Positions 30,161-41,968 of a DNA stretch of 57,215 nt are shown here, piece by piece. Position 1 is the first letter of the stretch. Every line of letters starts with the position of its first letter. The position numbers and the translations under genes were made by a program. Under the pieces are notes generated by a model that made no database searches, had not been told where the DNA came from, and saw nothing but the letters and a program-made list of their open reading frames with translations. This DNA is from Zygnema cylindricum (lineage: Eukaryota; Streptophyta; Zygnematophyceae; Zygnematales; Zygnemataceae): the NCBI GenBank assembly GCA_037447655.1, contig JBBHKE010000837.1, positions 1-57,215 on the forward strand, read 5' to 3'.

Positions 30161-32968
30161 TCATAGGAACCAAAAAATGTGACAAATATCACACTCGAGA
30201 CGAAATCGCACAATTTGAGACGGCGGTCCTCCGACTCGTTTTGTGCGAGAGGGAGATGTCATCCATTGGGGAGGAGAGGGTGAGGGGTGAGGGATAGAGG
30301 GAGGAGGGGGAGAGGGGGAGGGTGCGCGAGGGGGAGGGCCGGGACGAAGGCGAGAGGGAGGCGGAGGGAGAGGGGGAGAGAGAGGGGGAGGAGGAGGAGG
30401 ATTTCGAGGCGGAATTGAAGGGGGGGCAGGGGAGGGAGAAGGAGAGAGAGGGAGGGAGGTCCATTGGGCTCCACAATCGAAAATTAGGGAGGTGTCAAAC
30501 CGGTTGGGAACTGGTTTTGTGCACAATAACGATTCATCTGAAAAATACGAAAAGTAACAAAAATTTAAAAAGTATGAAACTGTTTAAAAAAATTCAAATA
30601 AAAATACAAAAAGGAAAAATAAAAATTAGGCAAGATGTTACTCACTTTTACTTTTATCAAAGAAAAGCCTATACGCACTCTTTCTCTTTTTAAAAAAATA
30701 TCATATAAATTAATTTTACGAAAATCCTACTCACTTGTATTTCTATTCTCCAATAAAAAAATGTAAGGACCGTTGAACGGATCTCCCGTCGATTGAATTG
30801 AAAATACCGCACCCCAATTAGTGTGGACCATCGGTTGAAAATTGTTGGAATTTGACTGAAAAAATAAAAGAAAAAAGAAAATTGGAGGAAAAGGATTACT
30901 CGCTTCCGAAAGAAAAGAAAAATGAAAAAAACCATTTCTACAGCTTTCACGAGTGTTAAGAAAGGTATACAAAGTAAATGCATAAATAAAAAACAGATGA
31001 TTTAACAAATACGTAAAAAATAAATATAAGTGACTTTTTTAAGAAATTATAATGTAACGGCAGTTTCTGACGGTGCATGAAGCAATGCCACAAATTTGAC
31101 CGATCAGAAAAGTTGAAAAAACAACAAAGTAAAAAAGAGTGCATTGGAGAAATGATGTTTAAAACAAATAAAACTATTAAGAAAAAATAATTGTTAGAAA
31201 AGACAAAAAAAACTCACAGTTTTTATGCTGACGTGGGTGATGGTCCCCGGGCCTCCCACATCTCGGAGGAGGAGCCCAATCCACCACACCGAGCTCCCCC
31301 GTTGAAACGAAAATTTGACATTTCTCTGCGGGTAATTGCATGCCACTCTGCATGACGTCAGCAGCCATAGAATATGACGTCAGCAACAATGAAAGGGGAC
31401 ATCAGCGAAAAAAAATGGTGACGCCAGCAAAAATGGAAGAGTGTTGATTGTCGGCAAGCTACGAAGACGACGCCGGCAAAAGATGACGGTGGCGTCAGCA
31501 ACACAAACCATGTAATGACGAGAGAATACAAGGAAGAAGGTGTCGACAAGCTATGAAGACGGCGTCAGCAACTAATGATGATGGGAAAACAAAGAAGGTG
31601 ATGTCAACAAAAACATATAAAAAATTGAGGAAATATATATATGCAAAGTCGTGCACAGACCTCCTATAGAAAAGCTGGTCGAAGTAATTTGGAAAATTCT
31701 CCTCCTGTCCCTTCACCGCCATGGATTTGAAAGCCACTTTCGTCATATCAAAATGTATTTTTCCCTCTCCACACCAATTAGGGTTTCCTCCTCCGGGACA
31801 CGAATCTGTCACCGTCACGGTCACGGGTTTTCCGGAACACAAGGGACTACTTGTGCACATCACCTGCCCAAAAAGATAACAAAAAAGAGGGAAAATAATG
31901 ACAATAACATGGATCAGCAAAAAGTAAGAGGTGAAAAGGCGAATCTTTGAACGAAGATCGATTGTTACCACTAAGAGTGACCCTCAATAGAAACTACGGA
32001 TATCCCATAAAAGAAAGACTGCTGAACCAACACCAAAGCGAGAAAATAAAAACTACCAAACACAGAAACATGAGCAAACGAATGCAAGAAAAATATGTTA
32101 CGATTATTGTTATTAAAATTTATTAACCATTGTTATTAATGTTCTTTACCTCGTAGCATGCCCCACACCCCGTCCCATGCTGGTAGAGTTCATTGCTGAC
32201 AGCTGTCGCCATGTTCCCATAGGCCGTCGCCGAGAGAGCTCCATAGCCGCAATTTCCGGCTGACCCAAGATACCATTTTTATTTTGTAAGACGACATATT
32301 TTTTAAATTGATCAACTCTTTCTATACGTACGTCACAACATTAGCGAGTGGGATTGAATGTTATTTTATGAAAAAATGTGTTTTTAGAGTTGATCACATA
32401 ATTCCTTAAAACTTCTCATCATTAGCATGTGGAATTCAACATCATTACCTGTGATGTACAACATATCATATGTTGGATATGGAAGAATATGAACCATTAA
32501 TTTGATGATAGTTAAGCGGAATTTTATTCACGATTCTCGCAATTTGTAACAACTTATAATTTTTTGCAAGGCACATTGAAAATCCCTTATCAAAGTTTCC
32601 ACAAAGCATTGATATTTGATCTGGAATAACATGAAACCTTTTTTGTATGACATGATTCCCACACATTAGTTGTAGATTTTAAACATCACATCCAGAAATC
32701 AAACTAGCAAAAAAAATCACTTTTATAATAATGCTTTGAAGACCATGTAAAGATGTGATTTGCACATTGGAACGTGCATATTAAGAAAAAAAAAAAAAAA
32801 AAAAAACCAAAAAAAAAAAAAAAACTCACTGTCTGGATTTCCCTGACCCGGGTATCCCGGATACCACGTGGCGGTTGCATTCTCCCACGCCGTTGTCTTT
32901 TTCAAAAGCGCCAAAGACAGGAAGCCGATCAGAAGCAAGTGCCACGTGGCAGATTGCCAGTTTGCCAT
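30161..32968 (-). CDS. EXPB: Beta-expansin-type protein with proline-rich tail (gene 3), intact
   Basis: Six exons, read from high to low: 32968-32830, 32259-32150, 31863-31661, 31347-31218, 30855-30735 and 30537-30161. All have GT/AG borders and consistent phases (1,0,2,0,1), and the frame is uninterrupted for 359 residues. A signal peptide (about residues 1-27, MANWQSATWHLLLIGFLSLA) precedes TATWYPGYPGQGNPD. Domain 1 follows: GNCGYG, GCGACYE, TDSCPGGG and HFDMTKVAF, with the HFD motif of expansins. Domain 2 (CBM63-like) has VWWIGLLLRDVGGPGT, HTNWGAVFSIQSTGD and GPYIFLLENRN, and ends FDTSLIFDCGAQWTS. The last exon then adds about 90 residues of extensin-like SPSPSPAPPS, PPPPPPLSPP and PPPPSRL sequence, and ends VRFRLECDICHIFWFL. 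The start is the ATG at 32,968, directly before the hydrophobic segment. Predicted to be secreted to the cell wall. The tail should be hydroxyprolinated at its Ser-Pro runs (inferred from the motif). It is a close paralogue of gene 2, convergent with it. Confidence 0.85.
31348..31620 (-). promoter_or_regulatory. Intronic GCTGACGTCA array, gene 3
   Basis: Read on the minus strand, GCTGACGTCA(T) occurs perfectly twice just before the exon acceptor (31,348-31,380). Variants such as GCTGACGCC, GCTGATGTC, GCTGGCGTCA and GTTGACATCA are spaced over the preceding 240 bp. The position relative to the exon is the same as in gene 2. It could act as a bZIP-bound intronic element or as a multiplied branch-point region. 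Confidence 0.55.
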
Positions 32969-33064
32969 GTTGACCAATCCTTAGCTGCGATTAACAATGC
33001 GACAATGTCTACAATATAATCCTCAAGAATGTTTTCTAGCAAGAGATGAGAGAGAGAGGGAACG

Positions 33065-33090
33065 AGATGATGTACATATACTTTCCACGC
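33065..33090 (-). promoter_or_regulatory. Possible TATA element of gene 3
   Basis: On the minus strand AAAGTATATGTACATC lies about 105 bp before the ATG at 32,968. It is followed by CTCTCTCTCTC, a pyrimidine-rich leader typical of plant promoters. Weak match; no other TATA-like element is closer. Confidence 0.3.
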
Positions 33091-33370
33091 GTTGCAAGGG
33101 AACACGCTATTTTCCGTACGGAAAGGACTCCTTATTTCACGGGGAGAGAGAGGTGACCGTCGGATACGGAGATTCGGCGGATCTGGGAGCTACTGTAGTC
33201 GGCGGGATTAATACTCTGCAATCCGGCAGAGTGCCGACAAAAGCGAATCTTTATGACAGACGCACAAAACGACAAAATTTTGCAAATCAATGCTGTGGAC
33301 CGAATCTCGACCTGTTTAGATTTTTCATATTCTATTTTAACAAATCCTGGTCGGTACACTTTTAGCCATA

Positions 33371-34546
33371 GTTGTTCAAATCGCGCTATTTTTCAAATTT
33401 TCCGATTGAATCGTATAATTCGTGACTTTTGAAAAAATCGCAAAAAAAAGTCTACTGCAAACTGAAACTGGAAATTTACGGAAACCTGTAAACAAATTAC
33501 GGTAACTTTACATTTTTTGACGGATATGTACGGAATTCCAAGAAAAGATACGTCGTAGTTATTGGTACTTTCTGTTCAGTGAACTGAACAGAAATATCAC
33601 GGAACTTGTACGTTATTTCATCGAAAATGTACGGACATTTTCGAAAAGAGACGTCGAACGTCACACTAATTTCGCGCGGTAAGTTTGAAAATTGTACGGG
33701 CGTCTTCTTCAAAAAAAATTGAAAGAAGCAGCCATGGAATATTGAAAATTTATGCCTGTCAGATAGGCTCAGACAGACGGAAACTACATTTGAGGACGCT
33801 AGAACCCGGGTAAGACATGTATGTAGCGTAGCCTAATTTCGTCGTCTCCACTACCAGTTGATTAAAGAATTCTGATACCGTCATGGAGTGTGATATTTTA
33901 TTAAACAGTTGTAATATTTTAGCGCTCATTTAACGGGAAAACCTTGCAAAATGCGCTATATGTATAATTTTTTTTTTCATGTACAGAATAGTACAGAAGG
34001 AAATTCATTAACGGTTTTTAACGATTTGTTCAAAAGGTTCAATGCGTTCGTTACGTATAATTCGTTGCGATTGGTACGTTCGCACTAATCGCCGAACGTT
34101 TTAATCGCGACGAATTATACGTAACAAACGCATTGAACCTTTTGAAAAAATAGTAAAAATCGTTAATGAATTTTCGTCCGTACTATTCCGTACATGTAAA
34201 CAAAAATAAATTTCACATATACCACAATTTGTACATTTTTGGTACATTTTTCGTATCTTTTCATCATAGTCCGTACATTTTTGGTACAATTCCGTACATT
34301 TCCGTAAAATTTCTATTCAGTTTACCGGACAGAAAGTACTACGAAGTGCAACGTATCTTTTAGTCAAATTCCATACATTTACCGTACAACACCGTACAGC
34401 TATCGTAAAATACCGTACAGTTTCCGTGAATTAGCCGTTCAGTTTACCGGACATAAAGTTCATCGCGGTTTTTTGCGATTTTTTCAAAAGTCACGAATTA
34501 TACGTTCCAATCGCAAAAAAGGAAAAAATAGCGCGATATGAACAAT
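33371..34546. mobile_element. MITE family F, complete copy 1
   Basis: Left end TTGTTCAAATCGCGCTATTT, with CGAATTATA/TATAATTCG words further in. Right end AAAAAATAGCGCGATATGAACAA, an imperfect inverted repeat. The interior carries TTCCGTACAT words and a TACGTATAATTCGTTGCGAT / ATCGCGACGAATTATACGTA palindrome at 34,050-34,130. No transposase. The same element is present in the duplicate at 36,881-38,057 and partly at 11.8-12.4 kb. Confidence 0.6.
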
Positions 34547-35549
34547 AAGGACTTTTAGTAATAAGTACCAACAAATCATAAATAGAGTGGCCTATAACGC
34601 GGTACAGTACAATGTGTATCGCTAGTAGTAGTGTTGGGTATCGAGTAAATTCATATCGCAATAATTTTGATATTTGATATATCTAATACCGATCGAGCAA
34701 ATTCCTCGATATATCGTACCGGGACCAACATAAATTATCGCGATATATATCGCAAAAACTTGGTGTCCGTACAGTCCTAGTACGGAAAATCGTACGGATA
34801 CCCCCCCCCCCCCGCTGAGCGCGCGCCCGGGGGGGGGGGGGGGGGGGGGTTGAAAAAAAAAATCGGGAAAAAAAAAATTAATACCTCGATATATAGGCGA
34901 TACGATATATCGGCGATATATCGCGATAATTTGGTTTTCGATATATCGAAGCGATGTATCGATTATCGGGTACCTGAAATTCGATATATATCGAATATCG
35001 GCAAAAGGTCCTCGATACCCAACACTACACTGTCAATCGCTATTAGAGTAAAGGAATAAATAGCGTAAAAAAAAAATTAGTGTTATTAACACTAATCGGG
35101 AATATTTTTTTTTTGAAAAATAATATATATACTAATTAATCCCTAACTGTAATTTGGGTTGTCCTGAATAATAAATACCCGCCCTTTCGATGTCCACAGT
35201 AATATGTGTAGCCGTACAAAATCTGACAATTCGTACGCCGTCGCGCTGTTCACACGGTCGACGGACGAATATATGAGAACGTGATTTTTGTCGAAGAGAT
35301 TGCATCTCTTTCTTCCAATGCACATTCACATGTGTACGCAATAATGTTAAGTGTCTTTTTATGCCGTTGTAATTCAAAAAGTACCATTTCGTACGAAAAT
35401 ATCCTGTCCGTACGCCACACTATTTCCATCTCAGTGTACTTCCATTATTAACGCTAATTGAAATAAAAACCTAATTAGAATAATGGAAAAAATAGAATTA
35501 TAGATTGTATTTCGGGTTTTTTTTTTTGAAAAAAGGGCACCGAATTGGC
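33374..35549. repeat. Direct 2.2 kb duplication, copy 1
   Basis: From about 33,374 to 35,549 the sequence is repeated at about 36,884-39,026, with very few differences after the first 100 bp. Pairs such as 34,101-34,289 and 37,612-37,800 look identical. The unit contains a family F MITE, a small hAT-like MITE and part of a TIR element with TGTCAATCGCTATTAGAG. Near-identity implies a recent duplication. The offset changes from 3,511 to 3,477 bp because of the homopolymer insertion at 34.80-34.85 kb. Confidence 0.9.
34629..35027. mobile_element. Small hAT-like MITE (TIR TAGTGTTGGGTATCG), copy 2
   Basis: Runs from TAGTGTTGGGTATCGAGTAA to CTCGATACCCAACACTA with CGATATATCG-rich arms, and lacks the interior of the element at 10.8 kb. 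The middle has a C13 run, GCTGAGCGCGCGCC and a G21 run. In the duplicate copy (38.14-38.50 kb) this is only ACCCCCCTGAGCGCGCGCCC. Confidence 0.6.
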
Positions 35550-35574
35550 GTCACCATGCGATAACCAGTACACA

Positions 35575-35818
35575 GTGTATCGTTATTAGTGTTATTAGTG
35601 TTAATAACTTTTTCCCCACTTAAAACATCTTTTCTCCGTACAAACTTGTCCAATTTTCAATTTGAGACCGTCAACCGGAAGCTGGGAATCTTACCTTTCA
35701 ATCGCAACCGTACGATCCGCAATCCTACAAGTGTGTACAGAGAAAAGATGTTTTATGTGGCAAAAAAAACCATTATCATTAATAGCGAATTAGCGATTCA
35801 TTTCACGGTGTAATGTGT
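35575..35818. repeat. Family D palindromic MITE
   Basis: Left arm TGTATCGTTATTAGTG, then CCACTTAAAACATCTTTTCT and CCGTACAAACTTGTCC. The right arm is the inverse (ACAAGTGTGTACAGAGAAAA, GATGTTTTATGTGGC), ending near CACGGTGTAATG. Confidence 0.65.
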
Positions 35819-36301
35819 GGCGTACCGAATTGGAATCGCTTCGGTTATTGAAACCGGCAGTAATCCCGGTTTTAATCGTACCAGTTTGAGTAGAATTGGC
35901 GATATTTTGAGTACACATTTTCTTTTACAGGGTTTGCAGTTCAGTTGAGTTTCATAGAACCCTTTCGTTTTAGAGCGGTTTGGGACGATAAATAAGGACG
36001 AATTTTCGTCGTCGAAACGCAAAAAAACTGCGATTGAAAGCTGAAACCCGACAAAAACCCTAGGAAACCCTTAAAAACCTTAAAAAGAAAAAAGTACACG
36101 TAAACGCCCCTCAAAATATCCTTAAAAAGTGTTAAACCAGAGGCAAAGACATAATTATGCGTTACGAATTCGTTTGGCAGGTAGCCTAATGAAAGACATA
36201 GTTACGAATTCGTTTGGCAGGTAGCCTAATGAAAGACAAATAACAGGCTGTACAGTACAGTACGGTGGTAGCGTAATTTTACTATTTTAGGTTGTTCAAA
36301 A

Positions 36302-36866
36302 CATAGTTCAAAAGTAGGCGTTTTTATGGTAGGCCTTTGGTAGGCGCACAAAACTTGGCACAAAACTTGCGTAGAGTAAGCATACTGTATGTGTGTGCAT
36401 TGTGCACACTCTTGTACGAACGTACGAATCTGACGTATCATTATTGTACAGCGCACGCCGCCGTACGAAATTTTTTAGCGAACTGATACGGCGTAGGATG
36501 ACATTCCGCGGGAAAAAGAACCCGGAAAAAAAAAAACGGCGGACGTAAGTCCTATTGTAAGTTGTGTTATGGGCTTTTCATGTGATCTTCTTAGATCGCT
36601 ACTTTGATCAGCGATTGTCCGATCGTCCAAATCTGACGGTTTAAATAAAAAATACCTCAAAACTCACGGAAAAAAAAAAAATTGTCCGAATGTTTTTCAA
36701 AATTTAGGCATGACGTTTAGTTCTCTATTGATCGATGTGCAACTCAACCCTGTTACTATTATTTTTCATTTTGCGACCAATACAATATGGGTCTTAAGGC
36801 CATATTCTATGTTTTGCGTACAATAGACATATTGTATGGGCCTACTTTCCCCTACTTTTGAACTAT
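36302..36866 (+). mobile_element. MITE family C, copy 3, carrying an insertion
   Basis: Bounded by CATAGTTCAAAAGTAGGCG and CCTACTTTTGAACTATG, as in the 13.2 kb copy. After TGGTAGGCCTTTGGTAGGCG it is interrupted by about 200 bp of unrelated sequence (roughly 36,348-36,548). It then resumes at TTGTAAGTTGTGTTATGGGC. A second unrelated stretch lies near 36,650-36,780. Confidence 0.55.
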
Positions 36867-36883
36867 GGTTCAAAACATAGTTG

Positions 36884-39026
36884 TTCAAATCGCGCGGATT
36901 TTTCAAATTTTCCGATTGAAATGTATAATTCGTGACTTTTGAAAAAAACCGCAAAAAAACGTCTACTGAAAACTGAAACTGGAAATTTACGGAAACCTGT
37001 AAACAAATTACGGTAACTTTACATTTTTTGACGGATATGTACGGAATTCCAAGAAAAGATACGTCGTAGTTATTGGTACTTTCTGTTCAGTGAACTGAAC
37101 AGAAATATCACGGAACTTGTACGTTATTTCATCGAAAATGTACGGACATTTTCGAAAAGAGACGTCGAACGTCACACTAATTTCGCGCGGTAAGTTTGAA
37201 AATTGTACGGGCGTCTTCTTCAAAAAAAATTGAAAGAAGCCGCCATGGAATATTGAAAATTTCTGCCTGTCACATAGGCTCAGACAGACGGAAACTACAT
37301 TTGAGGACGCTAGAACCCGGGTAAGACATGTATGTAGCGTAGCCTAATTTCGTCGTCTCCACTACCAGTTGATTAAAGAATTCTGATACCGTCATGGAGT
37401 GTGATATTTTATTAAACAGTTGTAATATTTTAGCGCTCATTTAACGGGAAAACCTTGCAAAATGCGCTATATGTATAATTTTTTTTTTCATGTACAGAAT
37501 AGTACAGAAGGAAATTCATTAACGGTTTTTAACGATTTGTTCAAAAGGTTCAATGCGTTCGTTACGTATAATTCGTTGCGATTGGTACGTTCGCACTAAT
37601 CGCCGAACGTTTTAATCGCGACGAATTATACGTAACAAACGCATTGAACCTTTTGAAAAAATAGTAAAAATCGTTAATGAATTTTCGTCCGTACTATTCC
37701 GTACATGTAAACAAAAATAAATTTCACATATACCACAATTTGTACATTTTTGGTACATTTTTCGTATCTTTTCATCATAGTCCGTACATTTTTGGTACAA
37801 TTCCGTACATTTCCGTAAAATTTCTATTCAGTTTACCGGACAGAAAGTACTACGAAGTGCAACGTATCTTTTAGTCAAATTCCATACATTTACCGTACAA
37901 CACCGTACAGCTATCGTAAAATACCGTACAGTTTCCGTGAATTAGCCGTTCAGTTTACCGGACATAAAGTTCATCGCGGTTTTTTGCGATTTTTTCAAAA
38001 GTCACGAATTATACGTTCCAATCGCAAAAAAGGAAAAAATAGCGCGATATGAACAATAAGGACTTTTAGTAATAAGTACCAACAAATCATAAATAGAGTG
38101 GCCTATAACGCGGTACAGTACAATGTGTATCGCTAGTAGTAGTGTTGGGTATCGAGTAAATTCATATCGCAATAATTTTGATATTTGATATATCTAATAC
38201 CGATCGAGCAAATTCCTCGATATATCGTACCGGGACCAACATAAATTATCGCGATATATATCGCAAAAACTTGGTGTCCGTACAGTCCTAGTACGGAAAA
38301 TCGTACGGATACCCCCCTGAGCGCGCGCCCTGAAAAAAATCGGGAAAAAAAAAATTAATACCTCGATATATAGGCGATACGATATATCGGCGATATATCG
38401 CGATAATTTGGTTTTCGATATATCGAAGCGATGTATCGATTATCGGGTACCTGAAATTCGATATATATCGAATATCGGCAAAAGGTCCTCGATACCCAAC
38501 ACTACACTGTCAATCGCTATTAGAGTAAAGGAATAAATAGCGTAAAAAAAAAATTAGTGTTATTAACACTAATCGGGAATATTTTTTTTTTGAAAAATAA
38601 TATATATACTAATTAATCCCTAACTGTAATTTGGGTTGTCCTGAATAATAAATACCCGCCCTTTCGATGTCCACAGTAATATGTGTAGCCGTACAAAATC
38701 TGACAATTCGTACGCCGTCGCGCTGTTCACACGGTCGACGGACGAATATATGAGAACGTGATTTTTGTCGAAGAGATTGCATCTCTTTCTTCCAATGCAC
38801 ATTCACATGTGTACGCAATAATGTTAAGTGTCTTTTTATGCCGTTGTAATTCAAAAAGTACCATTTCGTACGAAAATATCCTGTCCGTACGCCACACTAT
38901 TTCCATCTCAGTGTACTTCCATTATTAACGCTAATTGAAATAAAAACCTAATTAGAATAATGGAAAAAATAGAATTATAGATTGTATTTCGGGTTTTTTT
39001 TTTTGAAAAAAGGGCACCGAATTGGC
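36884..39026. repeat. Direct 2.2 kb duplication, copy 2
   Basis: Near-identical to 33,374-35,549. It includes a second complete family F MITE (to about 38,057) and a second small hAT-like MITE (38,139-38,506). At its right end it keeps the full TIR ATATACTCTAATAGCGATTG that copy 1 lacks, so copy 2 is the more complete of the two there. Confidence 0.9.
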
Positions 39027-39043
39027 GTTATATACTCTAATAG

Positions 39044-39258
39044 CGATTGACGGTGTAGCTATTAGGGTTAACAATTTTTTCGCCACTTAAAACTTCTTTT
39101 CTTCGTACACATTTGTCCTGTTTTCAATTTGAGACCGCCAATCGGAAGCTGGGAATCTTACCTCTCAATCGACACCGTCAGATCCACAATCCGACAAGTG
39201 TGTACGGAGAAAAGATGTTTTAAGTGACAAAAAAAAACACTAACCCTAACAGCGATTC
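39044..39258. repeat. Family D palindromic MITE at left of large inverted repeat
   Basis: GGTGTAGCTATTAGGGTTAA, CCACTTAAAACTTCTTTTCT and TCGTACACATTTGTCC, then the inverse arm with GACAAGTGTGTACGGAGAAA and AACAGCGATTCGCGGTGTAC. The mirror copy at 43,660-43,872 occupies the corresponding place at the other end of the inverted repeat. Confidence 0.65.
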
Positions 39259-39640
39259 GCGGTGTACTTGATCTACTGGTTATAATTCCGTTTGACCGTT
39301 TCCATTTCGTACGAAATAAAATAGTGTATGTTTGAACTTCGGACGAACTGTATTCCGTCGATTTTCAATCTAAGACCAGTGTATAGGACGAGCTAGCATC
39401 TTATTGGTCCACGTAGGCTTCTATTTTGGGAAATATGGCATGACCCGTAACTGATCGTCTGAAAATTCACCTGATATGACCGGGAAAAGGAAAAATCCGT
39501 ACAGGGGACAAACCAAAGATTCGTTTCTGTCGATTCGCCGACAAGTGGGGTAGCTGCGACAGTTACATCCGGATCTATCGAGCTTTGTTTTGTCGCTTCC
39601 TTATGATGATATGAAATTTTGACGTTTGACCCGCATTTAG
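39259..39640 (+). repeat. Left arm of large inverted repeat
   Basis: CTGGTTATAATTCC, TTTCGTACGAAAT, GACGAACTGTATTCC, GCATGACCCGTAACTGATCG, CAAGTGGGGTAGCTGCGACA and CGCTTCCTTATGATGATATG all reappear in reverse-complement order at 42,480-43,670, with a spacer of about 2.8 kb. The arm is roughly 85-90 percent similar by eye. It contains no recognisable gene. Confidence 0.8.
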
Positions 39641-40030
39641 TCGTTGGCGGTTTTGTAGTTTTTAAGGCGCCGACATTTGATGTCGATCTTCTCGTCGCAT
39701 TGCTAGAATCTAGTACGGACGATTTTTTTGTAAATGCCTGCAAGGCAAACCAGAGGTCGCAAACGGTCAACCGGAACCGTGACCGACCGTTAACCGACCG
39801 CCCGCGCCGGATCCGGAACGGATTCGGTTGCCAAATTTTGAGGGCCGGGCGGTTGCGGTCGGTTGATTCACCAGGAAAAAAAAACGGTCGGTTACTGTCG
39901 GTCAACCAAAAAAAATAAAATTGTACTGTCCATACAATCCAACATTGTTGTACTTTGTACTCTTTGGTATCGTGTAAGTACGTGACATCATGATTAGCGT
40001 CGCAAATCTGACACGGTAGTAACACTATTT

Positions 40031-40655
40031 GCGTGGTTCACACATGAAAAAGGAGAAAACGGTATGGTATGAAAACGGTACATTTGTTTTGTCCGTCGTG
40101 AACTGGCACGTGACGCTAGCCTACGTCAATTAGCGTGTCGTGATACGAGCCACTTGCCCGTACGAAAAAGGAAACGCTTTGCGGACATGATATGTATCCA
40201 AACCAAAATGCACTGCCACGCAAGCGTTGTACAGACCGAAAATAACCGCGAAGGAACTTTGGACATGCCCTTTTTTTCCATCAGTGTTTTTTTTTTTTTT
40301 TTTAACATTAAGTGTTCTCTTATGTGATTGGTCCCCTAGTTTGTTCATAAGTTTGCGACGGAATGAATTCATGTACGGTTCACGTCCGTGCGCTTCGTTT
40401 TCGAAATTCTTCAAAAACAAAAAAGTGCATTCCGAACATGATGTCCGATGGCGGACGGCAGTTGCCGTTTGCTTTACGCAGCTGTCAAGTTTTGACGCAT
40501 AGAACTGCATCTTTTGTCCGCCGCTACGCTCCAAAACGGTCGAAACCAACCGCCTCAACCATCACCGCCGCGTTTTTTGTCATTTTATGAAATTTGGCGT
40601 ACGGATTCCAAAATTTATGACATCGTTTTCCCATTTTTCCAAGTGTGAACCACGC
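40031..40655. mobile_element. 625 bp TIR element (GCGTGGTTCACAC)
   Basis: The left end is GCGTGGTTCACACATGAAAA with GGAGAAAACGGT. The right end CATCGTTTTCCCATTTTTCC plus AAGTGTGAACCACGC is its inverse. It shares internal sequence with the element at 15.24-15.85 kb. It lies inside the spacer of the large inverted repeat. Non-coding. Confidence 0.6.
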
Positions 40656-40659
40656 AATT

Positions 40660-41420
40660 TTTTTCGCAAATCTTAGGGAACGCGACAAAGCGTCGCAAAT
40701 ATGACATGGTAGTAACACTTTATTTCGTAATCTTATGACTTTGATCCTCGAAACTAAAATAGAATTGACACTTCTATTTCTTCCTTTGCGCTAGAGGTCA
40801 CAAAAGTCAAAATACCGAATCCGACATTTTATTTTACCGGGCTTACCCAATCGTACCCGATTTTTTTTTTGTTTAAATCACATGGTCGTCAAAATTTGGC
40901 ACTCAAGTCTGTTTTGGATCACAAAGTACAATAATGTTGAATTGTATGGAAAACGTTGGTTACCTAAAAAGCCTTCAATTTTCTTCCTTTATTTCTTACC
41001 TAGTCAATCTATAACTTTTTTATTTTAATCACCCGGCCAAATCCTACCGGCCTCTAAAATTTGGCACCGTAATTCGTTCAGGATCAGACGCGGCCGGCTG
41101 TGTACGGATCGAGAACGAATTAACTTACCCGATTCCGACCTCTGCTCTACGCTATTATATGTAGTGTTTAATAAGTGTCGTTTACTGTAATCTAGGAAGT
41201 TTTTAAATCGTGTAGTGTACAAATTGTATCCAACTGTACTACATTGCTCGTTATTTTTTGAAAATCATACAGAAAGAGTGTCAAAAAAGGGCTTGCACAC
41301 GGAAAAGTGATTGCGTAAAAAACACTCTCTGATTTTATTCCCGGTCATAAGAATGAGGGAAAACAACGTGAACCTGATTTCACATGTTCGAACGTTGATT
41401 ATGTGAACACAAGTTACAGC
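40660..41420. other. Anonymous spacer sequence
   Basis: Between two TIR elements within the large inverted repeat. Words such as TCAAAATTTGGCAC (40,888) and CTAAAATTTGGCAC (41,053), near CCCGGCC and CCGGCC, suggest degraded repeats. No gene is recognised. Confidence 0.35.
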
Positions 41421-41423
41421 AAC

Positions 41424-41968
41424 TACACCGCCAATCGTTATTAGCGTGGGAGTTTGATTAGTGTATAATAATAATTACAGTGGTGTAAGCTATTTAAGAA
41501 TTCGAAAATTTTGGAAAAAATCATACATTCTAATTGTTTGATTATGGTTATTTGGATCTTTGAAAAAAAAAATGTCGGTCGCACACATGCTTACACTAAT
41601 ATAGGTATCCAAACAAAATCTGACAAATCGTACACAAATCGTACATTCTAACGGTCGAAACGCGGTTGTTGGACGAATATGTGGGAACGGGATTTTTTAC
41701 GACCTGGTTTTTTTTCCTTTTTAGAACACACATTCTCATGCATCTGCGGTTACTAAAACTAATTTATTGTAATTTTTAACTTAAAAAGGTACATTTATTT
41801 ACGGGCTGACACTGACCGTACACAACTCTATTTAAGAGACAACGTACTGAAAATAACCCTAAATAGAATAAAGAAAAATATAGAAAGAACTACACTAATG
41901 GAGAATAAAAAAAAAAAAAAGCAGGACGGAATTAGTGTACACAACGCTAATAACGATTGGCGGTGTAC
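41424..41968. mobile_element. 545 bp TIR element (TACACCGCCAATCGTTATTAGCGT)
   Basis: TACACCGCCAATCGTTATTA plus GCGT at the left is exactly inverted at the right (ACGCTAATAACGATTGGCGG plus TGTA). The terminus is related to the family D arms (TACACCGTG, CGCTATTAG). The interior resembles the TIR element that overlaps the right end of the 2.2 kb duplication. No coding capacity. Confidence 0.65.

Noticed and set aside
39393-40025. 210-codon minus-strand frame in the large inverted repeat
   Set aside because: No domain recognised. The arm copy at 42.5 kb does not keep the frame, so coding is unlikely.
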